Source of the DNA: FEN-1219 sp039933105
GTDB taxonomy: Bacteria > Pseudomonadota > Gammaproteobacteria > Steroidobacterales > Rariloculaceae
Assembly: GCA_039933105.1 (NCBI GenBank)
Contig: JBDTOT010000004.1
Coordinates: 1 to 64,000, forward strand
Length of the DNA stretch: 64,000 bases
Direction: 5' to 3'
Shown here piece after piece: positions 49,657-58,024 of the stretch (position 1 is the stretch's first letter; every line of letters starts with the position of its first letter). The position numbers were made by a program, and so were the translations under genes. The notes under the pieces are model-generated. The model did no database searches and was not told the origin of the DNA. It saw only the letters and a program-made list of their open reading frames with translations.

Positions 49657-50730
49657 GTGACGAAACTCACCGCAGCACAACTCGACGAGCTCTCCGCCTC
49701 CATCAAACAGCTGGGGCGCGGTCTCGGTTTCACCAAGCTCGGTGTCGCCGCAACGTCGCTGGCGGAGGACGAAATACTGCTCGAGCGCTGGCTAGCGGCA
49801 GGCAGGCACGGCGAGATGGCGTACATGGAACGCCACGGCACTAAGCGCAGCCGCCCGGGCGAGCTCGTGCCCGGCACCGTACGCGTGATCTCCGTTCGCA
49901 TGGACTACTTGCGCGCCGAATCGCGCGACGCGCGTAGCACGCTAGGCGATCCCCGCACGGGCTATGTCGCTCGTTACGCGCTCGGCCGCGACTATCACAA
50001 GGTGCTGCGCGCGCGCCTGCAGCGCCTGGCGGATGCAATCGCGGAACGTATCGGCGACTTCGGTTATCGCGTGTTCGTCGACAGCGCGCCCGTGCTCGAG
50101 AAGGCGCTCGCCCGCAATGCCGGGCTGGGCTGGATAGGCAAGCACACTAACCTGCTCGACCGCGACGGCTCGTGGTTTCTGCTGGGCGAGATCTACACGG
50201 ATCTGCCGCTACCGCCCGATGCACCGGTCACGGAGCACTGCGGCTCATGTCACGCGTGCATCGACGTGTGCCCCACACGGGCGATCGTCGCGCCTTACGA
50301 GCTCGATGCGCGGCGCTGCATTTCGTACCTCACGATCGAGCTGCGCGGTTCGATCCCGGAACCGCTGCGCGCACCGATCGGCAACCGGATCTTCGGCTGC
50401 GACGACTGCCAGCTATTCTGCCCGTGGAACAAGTTCGCTCACGCGAGTGAAGTCGACGACTTCGCACCGCGGCACGCGCTCGACGGCACCCGTCTCGTGG
50501 AGCTGTTCGCGTGGTCCGAAGCGGAATGGCAAGTTCGCACGACCGGCAGCGCAATCCGTCGCGCCGGCTACGAAGGCTGGCTGCGCAACGTCGCGGTAGC
50601 GCTCGGCAATGCGCCGCGCGAACACGCCATCGTCGCGGCGTTGAATGCGCGGCGTGATGACGCTTCGGCGGTCGTGCGCGAACACGTTGCGTGGGCGTTG
50701 CGACAGCACGCTCAGCGCCCGAATTCTTGA
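49657..50730 (+). CDS. queG: Epoxyqueuosine reductase
   Basis: The product has 357 residues. It reduces epoxyqueuosine to queuosine in tRNA, using cobalamin and two 4Fe-4S clusters. Cluster cysteines are in CGSCHACIDVCPTRAI and CDDCQLFCPWNK; RYALGRDYHKVLRARLQRLA and GWIGKHTNLL are also typical. The start is GTG 49657, preceded by a TATACT (49624-49629) that may be its -10 box. The C-terminal HEAT-like part is short but present. Confidence 0.95.
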   Translation: MTKLTAAQLDELSASIKQLGRGLGFTKLGVAATSLAEDEILLERWLAAGRHGEMAYMERHGTKRSRPGELVPGTVRVISVRMDYLRAESRDARSTLGDPRTGYVARYALGRDYHKVLRARLQRLADAIAERIGDFGYRVFVDSAPVLEKALARNAGLGWIGKHTNLLDRDGSWFLLGEIYTDLPLPPDAPVTEHCGSCHACIDVCPTRAIVAPYELDARRCISYLTIELRGSIPEPLRAPIGNRIFGCDDCQLFCPWNKFAHASEVDDFAPRHALDGTRLVELFAWSEAEWQVRTTGSAIRRAGYEGWLRNVAVALGNAPREHAIVAALNARRDDASAVVREHVAWALRQHAQRPNS

Positions 50731-50743
50731 TCGAGAGGCCACT

Positions 50744-51613
50744 ATGTTTACTGCCACAACGCACTCGCTACTCGTCCCTTACGACGGCACCTTCGATGCG
50801 CGCAACGCACCGACGACGCACGAGAATGACCACGAGAAGGACGGGCACTGGAAGGACCAGCTCGAGACGGAAACCAAAGCGCTCGGCGATGCGCAGTACC
50901 GCTTGTACGCCGACGGTCGTTTCGCGCTGCTGCTGGTGTTCCAGGCGCTCGACGCTGCGGGCAAGGACAGCACGATTCGCCATGTGCTCGCCGGCGTAAA
51001 CCCGTGCGGTCTCGAAGTGACGCCGTTCAAGCAACCGAGCCGAGCCGAAGTGGCGCACGACTTCCTGTGGCGCAGCGCCCTGCGCTTGCCGGAGCGCGGC
51101 AACGTGGCCGTGTTCAACCGCAGCTACTACGAGGAAGTGATCGTCGTGCGGGTGCATCCTCAGTTCCTCGCAGCACAACACCAAGCCGTGAATCCCAGAC
51201 AGGGGCTCTGGACAGATCGATGCCGCGCGATCGTAGATCACGAGCGACATCTCGCCGAGGAAGGCACCGTGATCCTGAAATTCTGGCTGAACATTTCGAA
51301 GGACGAGCAGCGCGACCGCCTGCTGGATCGCATCGACGACCCGGTGAAGAACTGGAAATTCAACCCCGGCGACCTTGACGAGCGCGACCGTTGGGACGAT
51401 TACCTGACCGCGTACCATGAATGCCTCAACGCCACTTCGCGGCCGTGGGCACCTTGGTATGCAATCCCAGCCGACAATAAGCACTACGCGCGTTGGCAGG
51501 TTGCCAAGCTGGTCAACGAGGCTTTGACACAGCTCGGCGTGGATTTTCCGCGCCCCGCTGGGGCGGCCTTGGGTGCGCTGGCGCAATGCAAAGCGCGGCT
51601 GGTCGCGTCCTGA
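50744..51613 (+). CDS. ppk2: Polyphosphate kinase 2, class III-like
   Basis: The product has 289 residues. Walker A FQALDAAGKDSTIRHVL and Walker B AVFNRSYYEEVIVVRVHP identify PPK2; the EEVIVVRVHP text after the tyrosines resembles class III enzymes, which can phosphorylate both nucleoside mono- and diphosphates from polyphosphate. A lid is likely in WKFNPGDLDERDRWDDY. GAGAGG precedes the ATG. It lies 13 bases after queG and 59 bases before a diguanylate cyclase gene. Confidence 0.92.
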   Translation: MFTATTHSLLVPYDGTFDARNAPTTHENDHEKDGHWKDQLETETKALGDAQYRLYADGRFALLLVFQALDAAGKDSTIRHVLAGVNPCGLEVTPFKQPSRAEVAHDFLWRSALRLPERGNVAVFNRSYYEEVIVVRVHPQFLAAQHQAVNPRQGLWTDRCRAIVDHERHLAEEGTVILKFWLNISKDEQRDRLLDRIDDPVKNWKFNPGDLDERDRWDDYLTAYHECLNATSRPWAPWYAIPADNKHYARWQVAKLVNEALTQLGVDFPRPAGAALGALAQCKARLVAS

Positions 51614-51672
51614 TCGGGCGTAGTGCCAACTCCGTCACGTTGACGTCACTGAGGGGCCGGTACGATGCGGTC

Positions 51673-52656
51673 ATGAGCACCGCTAACCTTCAGCCGTTGG
51701 CGCACGAAATCGACACGGATTTCCGCCGTTCCCTACTCCAAAGCATCGCGCTGTTTCGCGGCGTCGGCCCGGACTCGCTCGGCGACCTGCTGCCACAATG
51801 CGCACGCATCGACATCAACGCGGGCGAAGTGGTGCTGTCGCCGCAACGAACGAATCGCTGTGTGTATGTGGTCTTGAGCGGCCGGCTCAGCGTACACCTC
51901 GGCGCCCTCGACACGCCGCGCATCGCGGACTTGGGTCCCGGCACCTGCGTCGGCGAGATGTCGTTGATCGAGGATAGAGATCCTTCGACGTGGGTCGTCG
52001 CGGCCGAGAACTCGCACCTGATGGTCATCAGCCATCATTTGCTGTGGCAGATGGCTGATCGCTCCCACGTGTTCTGCAAGAATCTGCTGGTGGTGCTCTC
52101 CGAACGCGTGCGCTCGGACAACGAGTTCATTGCAAGTAGCCTCGGCGTGCTGCGGCAAGCGGAGCGCAACGCGCACACCGATGCGTTGACCGGGCTCGGC
52201 AATCGCCACTGGATGCATGTGACGTTCGAGCGCGAAGTCACCCGCGCACAACAGTCGGCAACCGCGCTGTGCCTGATGATGATCGACGTCGACAGCTTCA
52301 AACTATTCAACGACCAGTACGGCCACATTGCCGGCGACCGCGTGCTGGTCGCCGTCGGCGACACGCTGCGTGAATACCTGCGCCCGACGGATTTGACCGC
52401 CCGCTTCGGCGGCGACGAATTCGCAGTTCTGCTGCCCGATCTCACGCTCGAGCAGGCGCGTCAGACGGCGGAGCGACTACGCGAGCAGGTGAGCGTACTG
52501 TCGCCCGCGAGCCTGACTCCTGCGATCACGATTTCCGTCGGCATCGCCGGCCTCGTCGCCGGCGAAGACGTTGCCGCGCTCATCCAACGTGCCGACGGCG
52601 CGATGTACGACGCCAAAGAACGCGGCCGCAATCGCGTCGCGGTCAGCGAAGATTAG
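51673..52656 (+). CDS. Diguanylate cyclase with N-terminal cNMP-binding domain
   Basis: The product has 327 residues. A cyclic-nucleotide-binding-type beta barrel (about 20-140; CVYVVLSGRLSVHLG, GEMSLIEDRDPSTWVVAAE) is joined by a helix to a GGDEF domain (about 165-325). The active site reads RFGGDEFAVLLP (GGDEF at 246-250), with an RPTD product-inhibition site five residues before. It makes c-di-GMP, possibly gated by a nucleotide or another ligand; the phosphate-binding arginine pattern is only partly typical. Ends four bases into panC on the other strand. Confidence 0.92.
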   Translation: MSTANLQPLAHEIDTDFRRSLLQSIALFRGVGPDSLGDLLPQCARIDINAGEVVLSPQRTNRCVYVVLSGRLSVHLGALDTPRIADLGPGTCVGEMSLIEDRDPSTWVVAAENSHLMVISHHLLWQMADRSHVFCKNLLVVLSERVRSDNEFIASSLGVLRQAERNAHTDALTGLGNRHWMHVTFEREVTRAQQSATALCLMMIDVDSFKLFNDQYGHIAGDRVLVAVGDTLREYLRPTDLTARFGGDEFAVLLPDLTLEQARQTAERLREQVSVLSPASLTPAITISVGIAGLVAGEDVAALIQRADGAMYDAKERGRNRVAVSED

Positions 52657-53513
52657 ACCAGCAGATTATCGATGAGCCGTGCCCGGCCGAGCCATGCCGC
52701 GCCGATGATCACGCGTGCTTCGTCCTTATCCGCGACGTTCGACACAGCGAGATCGGCGGCGCGCCGCACTTCGACATAGTCGGGCTTGAAGCCCGCGAGT
52801 TCGAGGTCCTTGCTTGCCGTGGCGCTAAGTTCGACGAAATTCGTCGCGCCGCCACGCACGGCATCTCGTACGCGCCCTAGTACAGCTTGCAGCACCGGCG
52901 CCTTGCTCCTCTGAGCCGTGTCGAGGTAGCGATTTCTGGAACTCATTGCGAGCCCGTCGCGCTCGCGATGCGTCGGCCCCATGCGCAGCACCACAGGCAT
53001 GTGCAGATCCCTGATCATTCGCTGCATCAAGATGAACTGCTGGTAGTCCTTCTGACCAAGCATCAGCACATCGGGCATGACGATGTTCAGCAAACGCGTT
53101 ACGACGGACGCAACACCGTCGAAGTGCCCCGGGCGGCTCGCGCCGTCCAAGTCACGTGCAAGATCGGGCAGCGAAACGCGCGCGGACGCGGTCAAGCCCA
53201 AGGGATAGATCTCGGTCGCATCGGGCACGAACAACAAATCCACCGTGCCGGCTGAGGTGACGAGCGCCGTGTCTTCAGCGAGCGTGCGCGGGTACGCGGC
53301 GAAATCCTCACCGGGACCGAATTGCGTCGGATTCACGAAGATGCTCATGACGACGCGCACACGCGCATCAGCGACGAGCTGCGCGAGACTCATGTGCCCC
53401 GCATGCAGGTTACCCATCGTCGGCACGAAGGCGATGGTTTCGCCCGCCACGCGCCACTCCGAGACGGCCTCCCGCACCGCAGCGATCGTTCGCACGGCCC
53501 GCAGGCTGCGCAT
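52653..53513 (-). CDS. panC: Pantothenate synthetase
   Basis: The product has 286 residues. It joins pantoate and beta-alanine with ATP. HIGH-like MGNLHAGHMSL, VVMSIFVNPTQFGPGEDFAAYPR, GQKDYQQFILMQRM and RERDGLAMSSRNRYL are conserved. ATG 53513 gives the family start; longer frames run into panB. It follows panB by 35 bases and ends convergent with the diguanylate cyclase. Confidence 0.96.
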   Translation of the reverse strand: MRSLRAVRTIAAVREAVSEWRVAGETIAFVPTMGNLHAGHMSLAQLVADARVRVVMSIFVNPTQFGPGEDFAAYPRTLAEDTALVTSAGTVDLLFVPDATEIYPLGLTASARVSLPDLARDLDGASRPGHFDGVASVVTRLLNIVMPDVLMLGQKDYQQFILMQRMIRDLHMPVVLRMGPTHRERDGLAMSSRNRYLDTAQRSKAPVLQAVLGRVRDAVRGGATNFVELSATASKDLELAGFKPDYVEVRRAADLAVSNVADKDEARVIIGAAWLGRARLIDNLLV

Positions 53514-53548
53514 CGCGGAGTTCGCTTGCGACGAATCGCCGCGGCGAC

Positions 53549-54379
53549 TCACGAGAACGTGTGCTCCGGAGCCGGATACTCGCGCGTTTTGACGGCTTGC
53601 ACGTATGCACGCAGAGCTTCGAGCGGCTCGTCGCGGCCGCGCATGAAGTTCTGGACGAAGCGCGGCATGCGGCCCTGCGTAATGCCGAGCACGTCGTAGA
53701 GAACGAGGATCTGCCCGTCGACGCCGGGACCTGCGCCAATGCCTATGACCGGCACATGCAGCGCAGCGCGGATCGCCGCGCCCAAGCTGACCGGCACGCA
53801 TTCGAGCAACACGAGGTCGGCGCCGGCACTCTCGAGTGCGCGCGCTTCGTCGATCATGCGGTGAGCCGCCTGCTCGTCGCGACCCTGCACCTTGAAGCCG
53901 CCGATTTTGTGCACCGATTGCGGCTTCAACCCCAGGTGCGCGCACACCGGAACGTCGTGCTGCGCGAGGTGCTCGACGATGGCTACCTGCCCTTGGCCGC
54001 CCTCGAGCTTCACCATCATGGCGCCGCCCTCTTGCATGAGTCGCACGGAATTGTCGAGCGCCTGAGCGGGCGTCGTATAGCTCATGAAAGGCATGTCGAC
54101 GATGAGAAACGCGCGGCGTAAGCCCCGCGCCACGCAACGCGCGTGATACACCATGTCGTTCACGGTCACCGGCACCGTGGTATCGAGCCCTTGGATCACC
54201 ATGCCGAGCGAATCGCCGACGAGCACGACGTCGGCACCCGAGAAGTCGACGAGCTGCGCAAAGCTCGCGTCGTATGCCGTCAGGCAAGCGATCGGCTCGC
54301 GCGCCTGCTTCATGTCGCGCAGCATGCCGACGTTGACCGGAGGGGAATCCATGCCCCGTTGCTCGAGCTGCTTGTACAT
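53549..54379 (-). CDS. panB: Ketopantoate hydroxymethyltransferase
   Basis: The product has 276 residues. First step of pantothenate synthesis. LTAYDASFAQLVDFSGADVVLVGDSLGMVIQG (metal and substrate loop), DMPFMSY, KLEGGQ and GIGAGPGVDGQILVLYDVLG are the family marks. GGGAG lies six bases before the ATG. Operon with the deoxynucleoside kinase upstream and panC downstream. Confidence 0.96.
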   Translation of the reverse strand: MYKQLEQRGMDSPPVNVGMLRDMKQAREPIACLTAYDASFAQLVDFSGADVVLVGDSLGMVIQGLDTTVPVTVNDMVYHARCVARGLRRAFLIVDMPFMSYTTPAQALDNSVRLMQEGGAMMVKLEGGQGQVAIVEHLAQHDVPVCAHLGLKPQSVHKIGGFKVQGRDEQAAHRMIDEARALESAGADLVLLECVPVSLGAAIRAALHVPVIGIGAGPGVDGQILVLYDVLGITQGRMPRFVQNFMRGRDEPLEALRAYVQAVKTREYPAPEHTFS

Positions 54380-54397
54380 GCCGATCTCCCGCTCGCT

Positions 54398-55156
54398 CTA
54401 AGCGAGCGCCGCGCCGGCGGGGTTGAAGAAGTGTCGCCCGTGCTTGATGCGCAGAATCGTCTGCAGCAGTTCCTGATAGTCCTGCTCGCGATGAATGGGG
54501 TCAATCGTGGCCGCGTTCACGATCAGCAGCGGCGCAGCGTCGTAGTCGTAGAAGAACCGTGCATAGGCCTCGCCAAGCCGCTCGAGATAGTCGGACTCGA
54601 TCTGCTGCTCATACGAAATACCGCGCATCGCGACCCGCTTCAGCAGCACTTCGGCCGGCGCCTGCAGATAGACGACGAGATCGGGTGTCGGCGGGTCGAG
54701 CTCGAGCGTTTCGGCCACCTGCTGGTAGAGGCCAAGCTCATGAGCATCGAGATTCAGCTCGGCAAACAGGCGGTCCTTTTGCAGTAAGAAGTCGGCGACG
54801 CGCACGGGTGAGAACAGATCTCTCTGCCGAATCTGCTCGATCTGACGCGCGCGCTGCAGCAAGAAAAACAGCTGCGTCGGCAACGCCGACTGCCGGCGGT
54901 TACGGTAGAACCGCTCGAGAAACGGGTTTTCCTCCGCTTGCTCGAGAATCAGCTCGCTCGCGAAGCTCTGTGCGAGGCGCTTCGCAAGGCTGGTCTTGCC
55001 CACACCGATCGGCCCCTCGACCACGATGTAGCGCGGGCCCTCGACGCGAACGACTTCGTTGCCACTCGCGTTCGGCTGGCCGACCGCAGCAGACGGTGCG
55101 GCCGCCTCGGGCGCCGGCTTCGGTTGCTTCGGCCTCCCTGCCAAACTAACTGACAA
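54398..55156 (-). CDS. Deoxynucleoside kinase family protein
   Basis: The product has 252 residues. Walker A VVEGPIGVGKTSLAKRLA (about 46-60), ENPFLERFYRNRRQSALPTQLFFLLQRARQ, and lid text AMRGISYEQQIESDYLERLGEAY match the deoxyadenosine/deoxyguanosine kinase family. It phosphorylates deoxynucleosides for salvage; which base is preferred is unclear. The first 35 residues are Pro/Ala-rich. It overlaps the pcnB end by 11 bases and precedes panB, where other Gammaproteobacteria carry folK. Confidence 0.88.
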   Translation of the reverse strand: MSVSLAGRPKQPKPAPEAAAPSAAVGQPNASGNEVVRVEGPRYIVVEGPIGVGKTSLAKRLAQSFASELILEQAEENPFLERFYRNRRQSALPTQLFFLLQRARQIEQIRQRDLFSPVRVADFLLQKDRLFAELNLDAHELGLYQQVAETLELDPPTPDLVVYLQAPAEVLLKRVAMRGISYEQQIESDYLERLGEAYARFFYDYDAAPLLIVNAATIDPIHREQDYQELLQTILRIKHGRHFFNPAGAALA

Positions 55157-56492
55157 CGTCGGTGATCTCGGGCTGCCCCGAACGGCGGCGGCCGCCGCGG
55201 CGACGCCGACCGGAGCGGCCTTTGCCTCCGCCGAACATCTTGCCCTGCTCGTCGGGTGGCAGCGCTTGGATGTCCGTCCACCACGCTACGGTTTCCGCAT
55301 CCACCTCGCCGACCGTCGCGCGCAGCAGCAAGAAGTCGTAGGCGGCTCGAAAGCGTTTGTGCTGCAACATGCGCACGGCACGAGCGCCTTGGCGCTGCGT
55401 GAAACGCCACTGCATTGCCAGCAACTCTTTCATCGGGGAACTGAAACGGCGCGGAAACGCCGTCTGCTGGTTCGCGACGATGCGTTGGCTCGCCTCGAGC
55501 ATGGCCTGTCCGCTCTGCCAACCGTCGCGTTCGAGTTTGTCTGCAAGCGCCTTGATGGGGAACCAGAGGAAGACCGCGTAGAGAAACGTGGGCGTGACCG
55601 GTTTGTCCTCGCGAATCCGAGCGTCGGTGTTCTCGAGGCCGCGGCGGATGAAGCCGGCGATCTTTTCGCCCTCTTCCGTTTCGAGCACTTCCTGCGTGTC
55701 ACGGAACAAATAGCGCAGCAGGTCGTAGTCGCGCAGCACGTCGAAGCTGCGCGCGGCGTGGCCACCATGAAACAGCTTCAACAATTCGTCGAACAAGCGC
55801 GCAGGCGGAACGTCCTTCAACAGGCCGCCGAGCTGCTTGACCGGCGCCGCTGTGTCGGGCGCTAGCGTGAAATCCAGCTTCGCTGAGAACCGAGCTGCGC
55901 GCAGCATACGTACGGGGTCTTCGTGATAGCGTGTGACCGGGTCACCGATCAACCGCAGCGTGCGCGAGCGTACGTCGTCGACGCCGCCTACGTAGTCCCA
56001 GATGCTGAAATCCGCGATGTTGTAGTACAGCGCGTTGACGGTGAAATCTCGCCGCCACACGTCCTCGTCAATCGTGCCGTAGACGTTGTCGCGCAAAATA
56101 CGGCCGCTGTCGGAGTGTGAACGCTCGTCGTCGGGCTCAGCGCCCGAAGCGCGGAACGTGGCGACTTCGACGATCTCGCGACCGAAACGCACGTGCGCCA
56201 GGCGGAAACGTCGGCCGATCAGTCGCGAGTTGCGGAACACGTCCTGAATCTGATCGGGATCGGCGTTCGTCGCGATATCGAAGTCTTTTGGCTGGCGCTC
56301 GAGCAGGAGGTCGCGAACGCCGCCGCCCACGATGAACGCAGCGTAGCCGGCGTCTTTCAAGCGATACAGGACTTTGAGGGCGCTCTGCGAGATGTGCGCC
56401 CGACTGATGTTGTGATCCGAACGCGAAACAATGACGGGTCCGAGCGACTTATGGTCCGTGTCGTGCAAGAAGCTACCGTGCTGTGGTTTCAA
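55146..56492 (-). CDS. pcnB: Poly(A) polymerase I
   Basis: The product has 448 residues. It adds 3' poly(A) tails that promote RNA decay. VGGGVRDLLLERQPKDFDIATNADP is the nucleotidyltransferase signature with the metal-binding DFD; RRFRLAHVRFGREIVEVATFR, RRDFTVNALYYN and DPVRMLRAARFSAKLDF follow. The C-terminus is an Arg/Gly-rich tail (GRSGRRRRGGRRR), as is common for PcnB. The start is uncertain: TTG 56492 is chosen since homology begins soon after; GTG 56540 would run into the tRNA-Glu leader. Confidence 0.92.
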   Translation of the reverse strand: MKPQHGSFLHDTDHKSLGPVIVSRSDHNISRAHISQSALKVLYRLKDAGYAAFIVGGGVRDLLLERQPKDFDIATNADPDQIQDVFRNSRLIGRRFRLAHVRFGREIVEVATFRASGAEPDDERSHSDSGRILRDNVYGTIDEDVWRRDFTVNALYYNIADFSIWDYVGGVDDVRSRTLRLIGDPVTRYHEDPVRMLRAARFSAKLDFTLAPDTAAPVKQLGGLLKDVPPARLFDELLKLFHGGHAARSFDVLRDYDLLRYLFRDTQEVLETEEGEKIAGFIRRGLENTDARIREDKPVTPTFLYAVFLWFPIKALADKLERDGWQSGQAMLEASQRIVANQQTAFPRRFSSPMKELLAMQWRFTQRQGARAVRMLQHKRFRAAYDFLLLRATVGEVDAETVAWWTDIQALPPDEQGKMFGGGKGRSGRRRRGGRRRSGQPEITDVVS

Positions 56493-56515
56493 CGTGTCGG
56501 AAAGGCCGGTATCAT
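56487..56515 (+). promoter_or_regulatory. Probable promoter of tRNA-Glu
   Basis: TTTCAA (56487-56492), 17-base spacer, TATCAT (56510-56515). Start of transcription would be near 56522, with a GC-rich discriminator before the tRNA at 56545. It overlaps the 5' part of pcnB on the other strand. Confidence 0.4.
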
Positions 56516-56544
56516 AACAGCGCTCGCTTCGGCGCGGCACCCGC

Positions 56545-56619
56545 GCTCCCTTCGTCTAGCGGTTAGGACGTGGCCCTCTCAAGGCCGAAACGGGGGTTCG
56601 ATTCCCCCAGGGAGCGCCA
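56545..56619 (+). tRNA. tRNA-Glu (anticodon CTC)
   Basis: 75 bases fold as a cloverleaf: acceptor GCTCCCT pairing with AGGGAGC, D arm TCTAGCGGTTAGGA, anticodon arm GGCC-CTCTCAA-GGCC with anticodon CTC, T arm GGGGGTTCGATTCCCCC, discriminator G and encoded CCA. Closely matches bacterial tRNA-Glu. A rho-independent terminator follows at 56745. Confidence 0.95.
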
Positions 56620-56744
56620 TTTTCCCCGCCGCGGGCCCGCACGTACCCTTGACACTTCTTGACCGCCTCGGCGGGTTTCGAGCCCTATACTTTTGTTCGC
56701 TTTGAAGATTTCCTCCCCGATTGGAGATCTAGAAGCCCCCTGAA

Positions 56745-56773
56745 GAGCTCGACGAAGGTCGGGCTCTTTTTTT
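56745..56773 (+). terminator. Rho-independent terminator
   Basis: GAGCTCGAC, loop GAAG, GTCGGGCTC (nine pairs, one G-T) then seven T. Active for the plus strand only. It ends the tRNA-Glu transcript or a short transcript starting at a TATACT-like box near 56686. Confidence 0.8.
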
Positions 56774-56805
56774 GTCCGGCGCCCCGCCAACCCGCTTCGA
56801 CGAGC

Positions 56806-57168
56806 CTAGAATTCCGTGCCGTTCTTCAGGATGAAGTTCTTCACGTAACCGCCGTCCCCACCCTCGCGCAGCGGCGCAATCTCAATGTCGATCGTGTCAC
56901 CCGGATGAACCATGTCGGTCCGCCAGCCACGGCGATACACGTTGTTACGGCTGTGGGCTTCGAACTCGACGACTCGGGCGCCTTTGCCGTCTTTGATCTC
57001 GAGGAACAAGGCGGTGTGCGGATTCGCGATCCTGAGCTCTTTGACGACGCCCTGGATCTTCACGGTCTGGCCGAAATCGAACTGCGCGGCGGAATGGTGC
57101 GCCCACGCGCCGCTCACCATAGACGACAGGGATAACGCCGCAGCCACCGAAATTAGTCTGCAAGCCAT
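56806..57168 (-). CDS. DUF6152-like exported protein
   Basis: The product has 120 residues. A signal peptide (about 1-23, ending SGAWAH) leads into AHHSAAQFDFGQTVKIQGVVKELRIANPHTALFLEI, the DUF6152 start pattern. The mature part is a small beta-rich domain with GDTIDIEIAPLREG near its end. Role unknown; the family is common next to secreted proteins like that at 11924-12946. GGGAGGAG lies just before the ATG, itself directly after a terminator-like hairpin. Confidence 0.82.
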   Translation of the reverse strand: MACRLISVAAALSLSSMVSGAWAHHSAAQFDFGQTVKIQGVVKELRIANPHTALFLEIKDGKGARVVEFEAHSRNNVYRRGWRTDMVHPGDTIDIEIAPLREGGDGGYVKNFILKNGTEF

Positions 57169-57180
57169 CGAGCGCTCCTC

Positions 57181-57223
57181 CCAAAAAGAAACGCCGGCGT
57201 CGATTTTAGATCAACGCCGGCGT
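57181..57223 (-). promoter_or_regulatory. Terminator-like hairpin in the leader of the DUF6152-like gene
   Basis: Ten-base arms ACGCCGGCGT at 57191-57200 and 57214-57223 with three further inner pairs, followed on the minus strand by TTTCTTTTT (57182-57190). It lies about 13 bases upstream of the gene's ATG, directly before its ribosome site. It is either the terminator of an unseen upstream transcript or an attenuator. Confidence 0.6.
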
Positions 57224-57664
57224 CCCACCCCCCCATCACTCAGGCGCACGCGCGGACGGCCGGCATGAGAGCCGACGCGCCTCGCGCGCGAAATGCGTTT
57301 GTATATAGATGCCGCGTTGAACGAAAAACGCTCAGGGACATTCCAGCGGCCTAGTTGTTGTTCTTGTAGCGCCGAAACTCAGCATACCGACTTCGATCCG
57401 CCCTCTCGCGCCCGACGCTGGGCGACTGTTGTTGCCGGTGGTGGCCGACGACGGCACCCCACACTCTCGTCCTTGAGGGAGGACACGTCCGCACCAAAAA
57501 TGCGCGGAATAGACGGTCCGGAACCAAGGCTAACAGAAAGAACGCCGAATAGTCACACCCCGAACCACCCAGTCTCGTCGTTTTTTCAAAGCGCCTCACG
57601 GCGCGCGCGCCGCGCATCCGCTATCCTGTTTTCATCCACGTTTTTACATAGTCTCGAGTTCAAA
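57224..57664. other. Non-coding gap
   Basis: About 440 bases with no supported gene. Apart from the hairpin at its left end, it has AT-rich patches (near 57298-57310 and 57640-57650) that may be promoters for the genes on either side; no motif is convincing. Confidence 0.3.
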
Positions 57665-58024
57665 GTGTCCAAGACCACCACGAAAATCGATACCGTCAGC
57701 CTGACCGGCCGGTCGGGGCGGCACTACGAATTCCGCGTATATGTCTGGGAGACGAAGTTCAAATCGGTCCCCGGCGTCTACCTCGTCGCTTCGCGCTCGG
57801 TCGAGCCGGGCGCAAAACCCACTTACGTGCCGCTGTTCATCGGTGCCGCGGCCGATCTCTCGAAGTCGCTGAAGAGCCACGCGCGCGCGGAGTGCTTCCA
57901 GATGTACTACGCGAACGTAGTCGGCGTACTGCGCGAGGAAGGCGACGGCGAGCGGGAACAGATCGTGGCAGACCTCGTCGATAGCCTCGCTCCGTCGTGC
58001 AACTCGAGCGAAGGCGAGTGGTGA
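57665..58024 (+). CDS. Small conserved-looking protein, unknown function
   Basis: The product has 119 residues. The segment YVWETKFKSVPGVYLVASR, then PLFIGAAADLSKSLKSHARAECF, has the order expected of a reduced GIY-YIG-like fold (GVYLV ... FIGAA), but the catalytic residues are not clear, so no activity is claimed. GTG 57665 is chosen as start. Its TGA overlaps the GTG of the GNAT-type gene, so the two are coupled. Confidence 0.6.
   Translation: MSKTTTKIDTVSLTGRSGRHYEFRVYVWETKFKSVPGVYLVASRSVEPGAKPTYVPLFIGAAADLSKSLKSHARAECFQMYYANVVGVLREEGDGEREQIVADLVDSLAPSCNSSEGEW

Noticed and set aside
56649..56691. TTGACA ... TATACT promoter
   Set aside because: The spacer is 31 bases (21 from the second TTGACC), outside the working range.
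57351..57617. Minus-strand open frame of 88 codons ending RRYKNNN
   Set aside because: No family, no ribosome site and irregular composition; treated as non-coding although the last codons look coding-like.
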